A stretch of 64,000 bases of DNA from JAKACA01 sp052143575 (lineage in GTDB: Bacteria > Actinomycetota > Acidimicrobiia > Acidimicrobiales > Bog-793): assembly GCA_052143575.1 (NCBI GenBank), contig JBKQSP010000052.1, positions 1 through 64,000 of the forward strand, read 5' to 3'. Below, piece by piece: positions 43,025 through 51,684 of the stretch; positions within the stretch are counted from its first letter, which is position 1, and each line of letters starts with the position of its first letter. The notes below the pieces were generated by a model. It was not told the DNA's origin. It did no database searches and was given only the letters and a program-made list of their open reading frames with translations. The position numbers were made by a program, and so were the translations under genes.

Positions 43025-44911
43025 TCAGCCTCCGGCGACGAGGTTGCCGGGTGTCGTCGATGTCGTCGTCGTGTTGGGAACCGTGGTCGTCGTCGATGTC
43101 GTCGATGTCGTCGTCGACGTCGTGGTGGTCGATGTCGAGGTCGTCGTCGACTGCTTCGGCCTCGTCGTGTTCGTGACCGTCGTCGGAGGGAACGTCGTCG
43201 GATACGTCGTGGTCGGCGGCAGCGTGGTCGCCGTCGTCGTGGTGGTCGTCGTCGTGGCAGCGGCCAGGGCGTTCTGCTTCTCGTTCTTGAGGCGGGCGAT
43301 CACGTCCTCGGCCGCTTTCAGCGACGACTCGGTGAGCCCGCCCCGCAGCGTGGCGATGCTCGAGGTGAGCAGCTCGTTCGTGTGGATCTCGCTCGTTTCG
43401 ATCAGCTGCGGCTTGAACCACAGGATGCCACCGGGTCGACCCTGGTAGATGGCGACGGCATCGCCGTTCAGACCCACGTAGTACGACGACTGGTCGAACC
43501 AGATGACGGTGCCCACCGTGCCCGCCAGCAGGCCGGCGAGCAGCACGACGAACAGGGCGACACGAACGGTCACGATGCGGTCCCGGGTGGTCTTGCGCCG
43601 GTGCTGCGGCACGAGCACGACGGGCCGGCTGTGCGGCCCGCTCGGCCCATCGAAGTCCGACCCGTTCCCACCCGGCCATGAGCCCACCTGTGCCCCGGAT
43701 CGACGACTCGAAACCCCCCCGACACCGATCGTCCCGTCGATCGAGGGCGGCGGCCGCCGTTGCCGCACCGTCATGGTCCGGCCGGTGCGGTGACGAGGGT
43801 CGGACCCGGCGCCGCGGACGGGGTCGTCCATCCCCTCCACGAGGGAGGTCGCCTGCGTGTCAGGACCGCTGGCGTTGCCCGTATCCCGGATCCTCGCCGC
43901 TGCCGACGAGGTGGCGGCCGCCGTGGCAGCCGGGGGGACGAGCCCGCCCGCCGACGCCGGGGCCTCGGGTGCCGTGCCGCCGGCGACCTCGCCCTGCGGC
44001 GGGTCGAGTCGGGCCGGGTCGCTCGCCGGCGGGTCGGCGTCGCCGGACTCGCCCGCCGGCTGGGTGATCGGGATGGCCTCGGTGAGCTCCGGTGTCCCCA
44101 TGACGGGGTCCTCGGGAAGGGGCGAGCCGGCCGGGACGAGCACCGGCACGCTGACCGAGTCGTCGGCACCCTCGACGATGTCGGCGACGACGACGGTGAC
44201 GTTGTCCATGCCGCCGTGCCCGAGCGCTCGGCCGACGAGCTCGCCGACCGCCTCTTCAGGGCTGGCCGCCCGCCCCAGGATGTCGGCGATCTCGCCGTCC
44301 GGAAGCTCGTTCGTGAGGCCGTCGCTGCAGAGCAGGAACCGGCTTCCTACTGCGGCCTCGAGCTCCCAGATGTCGAGTGCCACCTCGGCTTCGATGCCGA
44401 GCGCTCGAGTGAGCACGTGCCGGTGCGGGTGAACAGCGGCCTCCTCGTGGGTGAGCTCGCCGTGCCGCACCATCTCCTCGACGACGGAATGGTCCTCGGT
44501 CAGCTGCCGGAGGTGCTGCGTGTCAATCTCGAACACATAGGCGCGGGAGTCGCCGACGTTGAGAAGGACGAGGCGGGCGCTGGCCTCGGCGCCGTCGTCG
44601 TCGCCCCGCTCGACGAGGGCGAGAGCGGTGAGCGTCGTGCCCATGCCGTGCAAGGTGCGTTCCACGCGGCTCTTTCGCCAGACCGCCCGGTTCGCCCGAC
44701 GGGCCGCCGCCACGAAACCGTCGCCGCTGCGGTCTCGTGCGAAGGCTTCCAGCAGCTCCTCGATGGCGGTGCGAGCGGCGACCTCGCCACCGAGGTGCCC
44801 GCCCATGCCGTCGGCGACGGCCACGAGATCGCCGCTCACGAGGGCGAGATCTTGGTTCGTCGAGCGCACGTAACCCGTGTGCGTATCCGCCGCCGCCCGC
44901 AGCCTCGTCAT
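43025..44911 (-). CDS. pstP: PP2C-type Ser/Thr phosphatase PstP
   Basis: 628 residues, longer than mycobacterial PstP (about 514). The PPM/PP2C domain (1-245) holds metal-binding Asp residues in VAVADGMGGHLGGE, LLCSDGLTNEL and GGMDNVTVVV. A roughly 200-residue Pro/Ala/Gly-rich cytoplasmic linker leads to one membrane helix (about 449-470). The extracytoplasmic part ends in a roughly 80-residue Thr-rich tail built from TTTTTS/STTT runs. It dephosphorylates PknB targets. FHA proteins lie upstream and pbpA downstream. Confidence 0.95.
   Translation of the reverse strand: MTRLRAAADTHTGYVRSTNQDLALVSGDLVAVADGMGGHLGGEVAARTAIEELLEAFARDRSGDGFVAAARRANRAVWRKSRVERTLHGMGTTLTALALVERGDDDGAEASARLVLLNVGDSRAYVFEIDTQHLRQLTEDHSVVEEMVRHGELTHEEAAVHPHRHVLTRALGIEAEVALDIWELEAAVGSRFLLCSDGLTNELPDGEIADILGRAASPEEAVGELVGRALGHGGMDNVTVVVADIVEGADDSVSVPVLVPAGSPLPEDPVMGTPELTEAIPITQPAGESGDADPPASDPARLDPPQGEVAGGTAPEAPASAGGLVPPAATAAATSSAAARIRDTGNASGPDTQATSLVEGMDDPVRGAGSDPRHRTGRTMTVRQRRPPPSIDGTIGVGGVSSRRSGAQVGSWPGGNGSDFDGPSGPHSRPVVLVPQHRRKTTRDRIVTVRVALFVVLLAGLLAGTVGTVIWFDQSSYYVGLNGDAVAIYQGRPGGILWFKPQLIETSEIHTNELLTSSIATLRGGLTESSLKAAEDVIARLKNEKQNALAAATTTTTTTTATTLPPTTTYPTTFPPTTVTNTTRPKQSTTTSTSTTTTSTTTSTTSTTTTVPNTTTTSTTPGNLVAGG
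43045..43260. repeat. Low-complexity GTCGTC/GATGTC repeat tract in the 3' end of pstP
   Basis: The + strand shows dense imperfect trinucleotide runs (GTCGTC, GATGTC, GTGGTG) that encode the Thr-rich tail of PstP on the minus strand. Such tracts vary in length between strains by slippage. They are coding, in frame, and not a CRISPR array. Confidence 0.8.
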
Positions 44912-44957
44912 GGGCCGCCGATCCAGGCCACGGCGGGGGCCGGCCGCCGGGTCGGGG

Positions 44958-45410
44958 TCACCGCGCCACCTCGAGGATCGTGCTGCCGATCTTGACGTGG
45001 TCGCCCCGCTGCAGGCGCTCGGGTGCGTCCACCTTGGTGTCGTTCAACCACGTCCCGTTCGTGGATCCGAGATCCTCGAGCCAGAGCTCGCCGTTGCGGC
45101 GATACACGCGGGCGTGGATCGAGGACGTGAAGGTGTCGTCCTCCAGCGACACCGCACAGCCGGGCGAGCGCCCGACGGTGACCTCCTCGCCGAGCTCGAA
45201 GACGCGGCCGCGCCGTTGCGGCGGATCAACGACCTTCAGCTTGAGGGGGAGCGGCCGATCCGTCCCGTGAGGCAGCGGACTGGCGGCGGGCGCCTTCTCC
45301 CCACGGGAGCGACGCACCTCGACGAGCACCATGCGGGCGGCGTACAGGAAGAAGAGCCAGAGCAGCCCGAGGAGGAAGTAGCGGAGTAAGTGGAGCAATG
45401 CATGGGGCAT
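44958..45410 (-). CDS. fhaB: FHA-domain membrane protein FhaB (FipA-like partner, Rv0019c type)
   Basis: 150 residues. One N-terminal membrane helix (LLRYFLLGLLWLFFLYAARM) is followed by a basic linker and a C-terminal FHA domain with VTVGRSPGCAVSLEDDTFTS, SIHARVYRRNGELWLEDLGS and TNGTWLND. FHA domains bind phosphothreonine; FhaB is a substrate of PknB and links phosphorylation with septation. The order fhaA-fhaB-pstP-pbpA-pknB is that of Mycobacterium. Confidence 0.94.
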   Translation of the reverse strand: MPHALLHLLRYFLLGLLWLFFLYAARMVLVEVRRSRGEKAPAASPLPHGTDRPLPLKLKVVDPPQRRGRVFELGEEVTVGRSPGCAVSLEDDTFTSSIHARVYRRNGELWLEDLGSTNGTWLNDTKVDAPERLQRGDHVKIGSTILEVAR

Positions 45411-45426
45411 GGTGTTCTTCCGCCGT

Positions 45427-46080
45427 CTAGGCGGGCTCGAACCTCAGCGCCGTCGTCCCGATCGTGATCGTGTCCCCCGGCAGGAGACGGTGCTCACGGA
45501 TGAGGACGCCGTTGATCTTCGTGCCGTTCGTGGAGCCGAGGTCGACGATGACGACATCGAGACCCTCCCGGCGGATCTGGGCGTGCCGCCGGGAGACGTT
45601 GGGGTCGTCGAGAGCGATGGCGCACTCGGGCAGGCGGCCGATCGTCACGATCTCGTCGGCGATGCCGACCCGGCGACCGTCCGGCAGGACGATCCAGTCG
45701 GTCGGCCCGCCGGAACCCTCGACCCAGTCGCTTTCGATGGCAAAGGTGCTGGCAGACAGATCGGGATCCTCGTGGATGATGATCTCCACCGGCCCGAGGA
45801 ACTGATAGCGCTCCTGTCCGGCGTGCTCGCGCACCGCCTCGATGAGCTCGCGGTTGAGGACATCGCCGAAGCTCTCGAACCGCTCGTAGTCCGGCGTCGC
45901 CAGGAAGACCTCGAAGTGGTTCGGGGCGATCAGCCCTTTCACCCCGACGGTGCGGCGGAGATCCATCTCCCGCGTGAGACGGCGGCCGAGCTCCACGGGC
46001 TGAAGCTGACCGCGAAACGCCTTGGCAAACGCGCCCTCGACGAGGCGTTCCAGGCGGCGCTCGAACTGCTGGAGTCCCAT
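45427..46080 (-). CDS. fhaA: FHA-domain protein FhaA (DUF3662 plus FHA)
   Basis: 217 residues, shorter than mycobacterial FhaA (about 527) because the long disordered middle is missing. The DUF3662 domain at the N-terminus starts MGLQQFERRLERLVEGAFAK and contains LIAPNHFEVFLATPDYERFE. The FHA domain follows after a short linker (VTIGRLPECAIALDDPNVSR, RHAQIRREGLDVVIVDLGST). In mycobacteria it binds phosphorylated MviN to restrain peptidoglycan synthesis. ATG at 46080 is chosen because the DUF3662 fold starts there. Confidence 0.94.
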   Translation of the reverse strand: MGLQQFERRLERLVEGAFAKAFRGQLQPVELGRRLTREMDLRRTVGVKGLIAPNHFEVFLATPDYERFESFGDVLNRELIEAVREHAGQERYQFLGPVEIIIHEDPDLSASTFAIESDWVEGSGGPTDWIVLPDGRRVGIADEIVTIGRLPECAIALDDPNVSRRHAQIRREGLDVVIVDLGSTNGTKINGVLIREHRLLPGDTITIGTTALRFEPA

Positions 46081-46183
46081 CTCGTGAATGAGGATACCGG
46101 CACAACGAGCAGGTAAGTAGGCACAAGCCCCTTTGCGGTCCTGGTAGAGACCGGTCGCCGTGGCGGCTATCGTCGTGCGGACT

Positions 46184-46267
<84 letters not shown>

Positions 46268-46324
46268 CCGCTTGGGCTGTCGCGCGACATCCCGGACAGC
46301 CGTGGCGAGACATCGCGGACGACG

Positions 46325-47119
46325 TCACGGCGTCGAAGCGTGGAAGGTCCAGACGTCGCTGGCGACCCCCGGCAGAGTGGACTCACGGTAGTCAGCGGTC
46401 GCAGAGACGTCAGTGAACCCCGCCTCGACGAGCAGGAACTCGAACTCGGCGACGCTCCAGTGCTGAAGGCGGAACAGCTGCAGCTCCGTCGCCACGAGGG
46501 CGCCGTCGTGCCATTTCTCGTAGCGGAGCCACCGGGTGGTCCCGTTGGAAACGGGATCGTGTTCGACGTGCTGGGTCTGCAGCGTCCAGACGAAGTCATC
46601 CCTCCGCCAGTGGCGCATCGGCTCGGTCTCGGTGAGGAGCCGGCCCGGAGGCACGTCCACGAGCAAAGTGCCGGACGGTTGCAGGCACTCGCGGAAGCGT
46701 CGCAGCGCCTGCACGGTGGCGTCCCTCCCGTCGAGGAGGGCGATCGAGCCGGCTGGCAGGATCACTGCGGCGAAGGCGCCCAGCTCGACGAAGGTCGTCA
46801 TGTCCGCCTGGCGCAGGGGAGGGTCAAGGCCGCGCTCGCGGCAGCGACGACGACAGACCTCGAGCATGTCGGCGGAGACGTCGAAGCCCTCCACGTCGTG
46901 GCCGGACTCGAGGAGGGGGATCAGGACGCGGCCGGTGCCGACCGCCGGCTCGAGAATGCGTCCGCTGAGGCCCGCCAGCGAGCGCTCGTAGTACTCGAGG
47001 TCACCAAAGGAGCGCCCGATCGGCTTGTCCAGGTCGTAGACGGCGCTCGCCAACGGTCCATAGCTCCAGCCCACGCGCCACGCTCCCAGTCCGCGATCGG
47101 TGCTCAGACCGTAGGTCAC
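46325..47119 (-). CDS. Class I SAM-dependent methyltransferase
   Basis: About 264 residues. The glycine-rich SAM loop reads ILEPAVGTGRVLIPLLESGH, followed by the acidic residue in VEGFDVSADMLEVCRRR; later LLVDVPPGRLL forms motif post-I. The substrate is not predictable. The long open frame to 47488 is non-coding in character, and GTG at 47119 (VTYGLSTDRGLGAWRVGW) gives a sensible start. It lies between tRNA-Leu and an AAA ATPase gene on the same strand. Confidence 0.85.
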   Translation of the reverse strand: MTYGLSTDRGLGAWRVGWSYGPLASAVYDLDKPIGRSFGDLEYYERSLAGLSGRILEPAVGTGRVLIPLLESGHDVEGFDVSADMLEVCRRRCRERGLDPPLRQADMTTFVELGAFAAVILPAGSIALLDGRDATVQALRRFRECLQPSGTLLVDVPPGRLLTETEPMRHWRRDDFVWTLQTQHVEHDPVSNGTTRWLRYEKWHDGALVATELQLFRLQHWSVAEFEFLLVEAGFTDVSATADYRESTLPGVASDVWTFHASTP

Positions 47120-47267
47120 GACGCCTCGTCGAGCAGTCCACCGGGCCGGATTCCGGCCACGCTCGGCCGCCGCCTCGCATCCACCGTCACGCTCGTGGCG
47201 ATCTTCACGACGCCCGCAGGCGGGCGCCTTTACGAAGTGGCGGAAGGCGACGCCGCCCATCTGGCCG

Positions 47268-48443
47268 CTACGGCATCGCCGGCATCTGGCGGTGCATGAA
47301 TTCACCGAACATCGGGACGGTGAAGTCGATCTCGCCCCAGCGGGGCGAGTAGCAGACGGCGCGCCGGATGAGGTGGTCGCGAGTCGGGGCCAGCGCGTTC
47401 GTCCGCTTCCCGAGGAGGGCTGCCACCGCCGAGGTGCGCACCGGTCCCGGCCCGAGCTCGGCCATGGCGCGCAGGTAGAGGCGCTCACCGGCGCTCGTCT
47501 GACCGGTCCGCACCCGGAAGAAGCCGTCGTCGAGCTCCGCCACCGCCACGGGAAGCGAGCGTTCCACGTCGTCGAGAGTGATGCGGTCCGGGCCGTCGCT
47601 GACGTCCCAGGCCGCCTTGGCGAACTCCTGCAGGAAGTAGGGAAAGCACTGCGTGACGGCCAAGAGGCGCTCGAGGGCGTCGATCGACCAGGTCACGCCC
47701 TCGTCGCGCGCCGGCGTGGCAAGGGCTTCGGCCGCCAGCTCGAACGGCAAGGAGCCGATCTGCGGGAACGTGAAGAGCCGTTCCGCATACGTCTTCGCCT
47801 CGCCCGTCACGATGGCGAGCGAAGGCAGGCCGGCACCGGCGATCGTGATGGGCAGGCGAAGCTGCGTCGCACGGTGCAGCCCGACGACGAGGGCCGAGAG
47901 CGTCCTCAGGTCGACGTAGTGCAGCTCGTCCAGTGTCAGGAAGACGCCGGCCCCGTGGTCGCGGGCGACTTCTCCGAGCTCGACGAAGATCGCCGCCAGG
48001 TCGCTCGCGAGGTCGCCGGAGTCCGCCGGCCCGGCAATGGCATCGACGTCGAGGTTGATCTCCACGCCGTCGGGAAGGCGCAGGTTGAACGCCTTCAAGA
48101 TGCCGAGCGCCCGCCGCACGCGGTCGCCGATCCGGCGCTTGGCGTCCATCGTGAGCAGCACCCGGCGAAACGCCGCCACGAGGGCACCGGCGAGCACGCC
48201 GTCCTCGGCAACCTCGACGTGCTCGTGGAAGTAGCCGCGGGCGTCCGCCAGCAATTCGAACTCGTTCAACAGGACGGTCTTTCCCACGCCCCGCAGGCCG
48301 GTGAGCATCTGGCTGCGCCCGTCACGACCGAGCAGCAGGCGCTGCAGGGAGATGTCCATTGCCTCGATCTCGTGGTCACGCCCGACGAGGGCGGGCGGGC
48401 GAGTTCCGGCTCCTGGGCTGTACGGGTTCCGCACGGGGTCCAT
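47268..48443 (-). CDS. AAA/STAND-type ATPase with C-terminal winged helix
   Basis: 391 residues. The N-terminus reads NPYSPGAGTRPPALVGRDHE, with Walker A GLRGVGKTVLLNE near residue 50, a Walker B-like VFLTLDELHYVDL near 170, and a C-terminal region resembling a winged helix (TSAVAALLGKRTNALAPTRD). This is the archaeal-ATPase/orc1-like class of stand-alone P-loop proteins seen in actinobacteria, sometimes linked to toxin or restriction modules. No partner is visible beside it. ATG at 48443 is six bases after TACGGT, and the upstream 48458-48520 stretch is unusually AT-rich. Confidence 0.82.
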   Translation of the reverse strand: MDPVRNPYSPGAGTRPPALVGRDHEIEAMDISLQRLLLGRDGRSQMLTGLRGVGKTVLLNEFELLADARGYFHEHVEVAEDGVLAGALVAAFRRVLLTMDAKRRIGDRVRRALGILKAFNLRLPDGVEINLDVDAIAGPADSGDLASDLAAIFVELGEVARDHGAGVFLTLDELHYVDLRTLSALVVGLHRATQLRLPITIAGAGLPSLAIVTGEAKTYAERLFTFPQIGSLPFELAAEALATPARDEGVTWSIDALERLLAVTQCFPYFLQEFAKAAWDVSDGPDRITLDDVERSLPVAVAELDDGFFRVRTGQTSAGERLYLRAMAELGPGPVRTSAVAALLGKRTNALAPTRDHLIRRAVCYSPRWGEIDFTVPMFGEFMHRQMPAMP

Positions 48444-48517
48444 GCGGTGACCGTACCAGAAGACGATACCTAAAAATAGATCAATATACGAGATTCACTA
48501 TTCTGAGGTATTCGGAG

Positions 48518-49126
48518 CTACACCTTGAAGAGGACCGAGAGGTAGTGGCGCAGGCTCGATGCCGTGAGAGCCCCGATGTTCTCCCCCACGACGGAGCCGC
48601 CGGCAGTCACGAACACGGTGACGGGTAGCCCGGGGATGCCGTAGCCGGTGGCGACGACGGCGGTGGGATCGAAGAGCTGCCGGTACGTGACGCCGTACTT
48701 GTGGACGAAGGCGAGGGCGGCACTGCGTTCGTCGGCCGAATCGATGCCGACGAAGGTCACCTGGCGGCCGAGCGTGCGGGCGACGCTTTCGATGGCGGGC
48801 GTCTCGCTCGTGCACACGCTGCATGTGCTCGACCACATGTTGAACACGATCGGCTTGCCGAGCAGATCCGAGAGCGTCGTCTTCGTGATGGCGCCGCCGC
48901 CAGCAAGGGGCGTCAGTGAGAACACGACGGGCTTGGTGGACGGCGGCGTGAAGAAGCCGGTGCTCGTCACCATCGTTCCCGTCTTGGAGGAGGACGGCGA
49001 GGAGTAGTGCACCGCCTGCACGGCGCCGTACACGGTGAGGCCCGTGACGAGGACGGCAGCCACGATGAGGAGACGCAAGCGCCACGGCAAGGGGGCGCGT
49101 CTCCTGGCTGTGGCGACCTCGGACAT
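48518..49126 (-). CDS. Membrane-anchored thioredoxin-like protein (TlpA/ResA family)
   Basis: 202 residues. One N-terminal membrane helix (RLLIVAAVLVTGLTVYGAVQ) anchors an extracytoplasmic thioredoxin fold with the active site WSSTCSVC near residue 101 (CxxC) and cis-Pro in GIPGLPVTVFV. It probably reduces disulfides in apocytochrome c or other exported proteins. The divergent CcdA gene would supply electrons across the membrane, so the two genes form a functional pair. Confidence 0.9.
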   Translation of the reverse strand: MSEVATARRRAPLPWRLRLLIVAAVLVTGLTVYGAVQAVHYSSPSSSKTGTMVTSTGFFTPPSTKPVVFSLTPLAGGGAITKTTLSDLLGKPIVFNMWSSTCSVCTSETPAIESVARTLGRQVTFVGIDSADERSAALAFVHKYGVTYRQLFDPTAVVATGYGIPGLPVTVFVTAGGSVVGENIGALTASSLRHYLSVLFKV

Positions 49127-49185
49127 CGTGCCGCGAAACTACCGGCTTTGAAGGACGCTGCCCGAGCGGGCAGGATGGGACCGTC

Positions 49186-49917
49186 ATGGCAGCAAGCGGA
49201 GCAATCGACATCGGCTACCTCGCCGCCTTTGGCGGTGGGCTCGTGTCCTTCGTGTCGCCCTGCGTGCTGCCGATCCTGCCCGTCGTGCTCTCCGTGGTCA
49301 CCGGCACCGACATCACGACGGTGACCGAGACCCGCGGCCACCTCGGAAAGGTGGCGAGGGACACCCTGCTGTTCGTGGCGGGTTTCTCGGTTGTGTTCGT
49401 CCTCGTCGGGCTGTCGGCCACGGTCGTCGGCCAGACCATCACCCACGACAAGCAGCTGCTGACGCGCATCTCGGGGATCGTGCTCCTCGTCATGGCGGCC
49501 GCCCTCGCCGGCGGCGTTCTCTTGAAAGTGCCCGGCATCGGGCGTGAGGCTCGCTTCCACCCGGATCTGTCCCGCTTCGGGCCGTTCGCGGCGCCGGTGG
49601 CGGGAGCGGCCTTCGGCTTCGGCTGGACCCCGTGCGCCACGCCCGTGCTCGCCTCCGTGCTCGCCGTCGCCGCCTCCGGTTCCGACATCACCCGTGCCAC
49701 CGGCTTGCTGCTCGCCTACTCGATCGGGCTCGGGCTCCCCTGCCTGGCCGTGAGCCTCGCCTTCGGGCGGCTCACGGGCGCCCTCGCCTTCGCTCGCCGC
49801 CACGTCGCCGCCATCACCGCCACGGCCACGGTGGCGATGGCGGGATACGGCGTGTTGCTCGTGCTCAACCGGCTGAGTTGGGTCACGACCCACCTGCAGA
49901 CGCTCTCTCCCCACTGA
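49186..49917 (+). CDS. ccdA: CcdA/DsbD-type transmembrane electron carrier
   Basis: 243 residues with six predicted membrane helices. The two redox cysteines are in FVSPCVLPILPVVLS at helix 1 and FGWTPCATPVLASVL at helix 4, both in the typical Pro-Cys context. It moves reducing equivalents from cytoplasmic thioredoxin to extracytoplasmic partners such as the divergent TlpA-like protein, and is required for cytochrome c maturation or disulfide reduction. Confidence 0.94.
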   Translation: MAASGAIDIGYLAAFGGGLVSFVSPCVLPILPVVLSVVTGTDITTVTETRGHLGKVARDTLLFVAGFSVVFVLVGLSATVVGQTITHDKQLLTRISGIVLLVMAAALAGGVLLKVPGIGREARFHPDLSRFGPFAAPVAGAAFGFGWTPCATPVLASVLAVAASGSDITRATGLLLAYSIGLGLPCLAVSLAFGRLTGALAFARRHVAAITATATVAMAGYGVLLVLNRLSWVTTHLQTLSPH

Positions 49918-50001
49918 TCGAGCGTCCGCCCGTCGCAACCGTCCGCACGACCCGCGTCGACATGACGGCGCCGGTGACGGCGATCCTGGTGGAACGGATC
50001 T

Positions 50002-50016
50002 TCCGCCGCGGGCGGA
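50002..50016. terminator. Small GC hairpin after ccdA
   Basis: TCCGCC (50002-50007), GCG, GGCGGA (50011-50016) forms a tight hairpin about 85 bases after ccdA. There is no T run. It may end ccdA transcription or be incidental. Confidence 0.25.
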
Positions 50017-50092
50017 GGCGATCGTGCTACACCATGGCCGGGGCTCGGTCTTCCCCTCCGCACGCCCATCGAACAAGGAAAGGGAGCCGCTC

Positions 50093-50779
50093 GTGAACAC
50101 CGAGAGCACTGTTTCGTCCGCTGAATCCGCCGACCTGGCAACGGTGATCGCCTCCGCCATCGGCCGGCACCGCCTCCTGAGTCACCCCTTCTACCAGCGT
50201 TGGCTCGAGGGCAGCCTGCAACGGAGCGAGCTGGCGGCCTACGCCGCCCAGTACCGGCACTTCGAGGCGCAGCTGCCGGGTTTCTTGGCGAGCGTGCTCG
50301 AGCAGCTGCCGGCCGGTTCGGCTCACGACCTCGTATCGGCGAACCTGGCGGACGAGCTCGCCGAGCCCGCTCCTCACCTCCAACTGTTCGACACCTTCGC
50401 CGACGCCGTCGGAGCCGGTCATGAGGCGCCGACACCTGCCACGCAGGCCCTCCTCTCCTGCTATGGACGCTGGGCACACGCTCCGGCGGCAGCCGCCATC
50501 GGCGCCCTCGCCGCCTACGAGGTGCAAGCGGCCGAGGTGGCGGCGAGCAAGGCGGCCGGCCTGCGGGAGCGCTACGAGCTCGACGCCGCCGCCACCGAGT
50601 TCTGGGACGTGCACGCCAGCGTCGACCTCGAGCACGCTGCTTGGGTGGTCGAAGCGCTCGGTGAGCTCGCCACCGGTGCCGGCGACGTGGACGTCATCTC
50701 GGCGGCTGCCGAGGACGCCGCCGAGGCCTGGTGGGCGTTCCTCGACGAGCGCGAGGCCGACCGGCTCGTCGGCGTCTGA
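50093..50779 (+). CDS. CADD-like heme-oxygenase-fold diiron protein (candidate p-aminobenzoate synthase)
   Basis: 228 residues of the TenA/PqqC/HDO superfamily. Six likely metal ligands are in place: Glu88 and His95 (ELAEPAPH), Glu143 (AAYEVQAAE) and His174, Asp178, His181 (HASVDLEH). This is the ligand set of chlamydial CADD, with the last three even at the same numbers. The residues corresponding to CADD Tyr27 (Tyr34 in HPFYQRW) and Lys152 (Lys153 in VAASKAAG), reported as consumed to build p-aminobenzoate, are also present. GTG at 50093 follows AAGGAAAGGGAG. Related HDO enzymes act on fatty acids or amino acids, so the product needs testing. Confidence 0.8.
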   Translation: MNTESTVSSAESADLATVIASAIGRHRLLSHPFYQRWLEGSLQRSELAAYAAQYRHFEAQLPGFLASVLEQLPAGSAHDLVSANLADELAEPAPHLQLFDTFADAVGAGHEAPTPATQALLSCYGRWAHAPAAAAIGALAAYEVQAAEVAASKAAGLRERYELDAAATEFWDVHASVDLEHAAWVVEALGELATGAGDVDVISAAAEDAAEAWWAFLDEREADRLVGV

Positions 50780-50803
50780 CCCGCCGGCCGTGAGGCTGCC
50801 GGC

Positions 50804-51634
50804 TTAGAGGCCCATGACGATCCGGGTGATGCGGTCGGCCACGCTCGTCGGAGTCACCTGCGTGACGGCGGCGAGCAGGTAGGCGTCCGGACCGACGAGG
50901 TAGCGAGCCCGCGGCGAACGGGCGGCGAGCGCCCGCCCGATGACCTTGGCGCAGGCCTCCGGGCGACCCATGAGCGGCGCCGACAACTCGATGGTCTGGC
51001 GCGTCCGGCGGTGGGCCGTGGCGTAGCGGGACGCCTCGTCGATCTCGGGTGTCGCCTCGATCTCGTCCCAGATGGCGGTCTTGAACCCCCCCGGCTCGAC
51101 GAGCACGACGTGGATGCCCTCGGCGGCGACCTCCATTCGAAGAGCGTCCGACCAACCCTCGAGGGCGTGCTTGGCCGCTTGGTACCAGCCCGAGAGCGGC
51201 GTCGTGGCCCGCCCGTAGATGGAGGAGATGTTGACGATGGTGCCCCCGCCGCCCGCTCGCATGATCGGCAGCGCCAAACGGGCAAGGCGGGCGGGCGCGA
51301 TCACCATCGTCTCGAGGATGGCGCGGGCTTCGTCGTCTCCGACGTCCTCAACGGCGGCCGTTGTCCCGTAGCCGGCGTTGTTGACGAGGGCGTCGAGACG
51401 CCCGTAGCGATCGAGGACCTCCTCGACGGCCCCCTCGCAGCCGGCGGCGTCCGTCACGTCGAAGAGCACGGTGCCCACCTCGACACCGGCAGCGGCGGCC
51501 GCTCGGGTCATCTCCTTCGCCTTTGCCTGCGAGCGCGCCGAGCCGACCGACTGCCAACCCTGCTTGGCGAGCTCGATCGTCGTCGCGAGACCGATCCCGG
51601 AATTCGCCCCCGTCGTGAGCACCACCTTCGTCAT
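50804..51634 (-). CDS. Short-chain dehydrogenase/reductase
   Basis: 276 residues with the classical SDR pattern: TTGANSGIGLATTIELAKQG for NAD(P) binding, LVNNAGYG, catalytic Ser in VNISSIYG and Tyr-Lys in WYQAAKHALEG. VEPGGFKTAIW is typical of classical SDRs. The substrate is unknown. ATG at 51634 is six bases after TAGTCT on the minus strand, so it is probably leaderless. It is divergent from a methyltransferase. Confidence 0.92.
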   Translation of the reverse strand: MTKVVLTTGANSGIGLATTIELAKQGWQSVGSARSQAKAKEMTRAAAAAGVEVGTVLFDVTDAAGCEGAVEEVLDRYGRLDALVNNAGYGTTAAVEDVGDDEARAILETMVIAPARLARLALPIMRAGGGGTIVNISSIYGRATTPLSGWYQAAKHALEGWSDALRMEVAAEGIHVVLVEPGGFKTAIWDEIEATPEIDEASRYATAHRRTRQTIELSAPLMGRPEACAKVIGRALAARSPRARYLVGPDAYLLAAVTQVTPTSVADRITRIVMGL

Positions 51635-51684
51635 GAGGGCAGACTACGTGGCAGTTCGCCGTTGGGTGCCCGTAGCCTGTGAGT

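Noticed and set aside
43021..43025. A rodA gene between pbpA and pstP
   Set aside because: Only three bases separate the genes, so no SEDS gene fits here.
43045..43260. Possible CRISPR or intergenic repeat array
   Set aside because: The repeats are short imperfect trinucleotides in frame with the PstP Thr-rich tail; there are no unique spacers.
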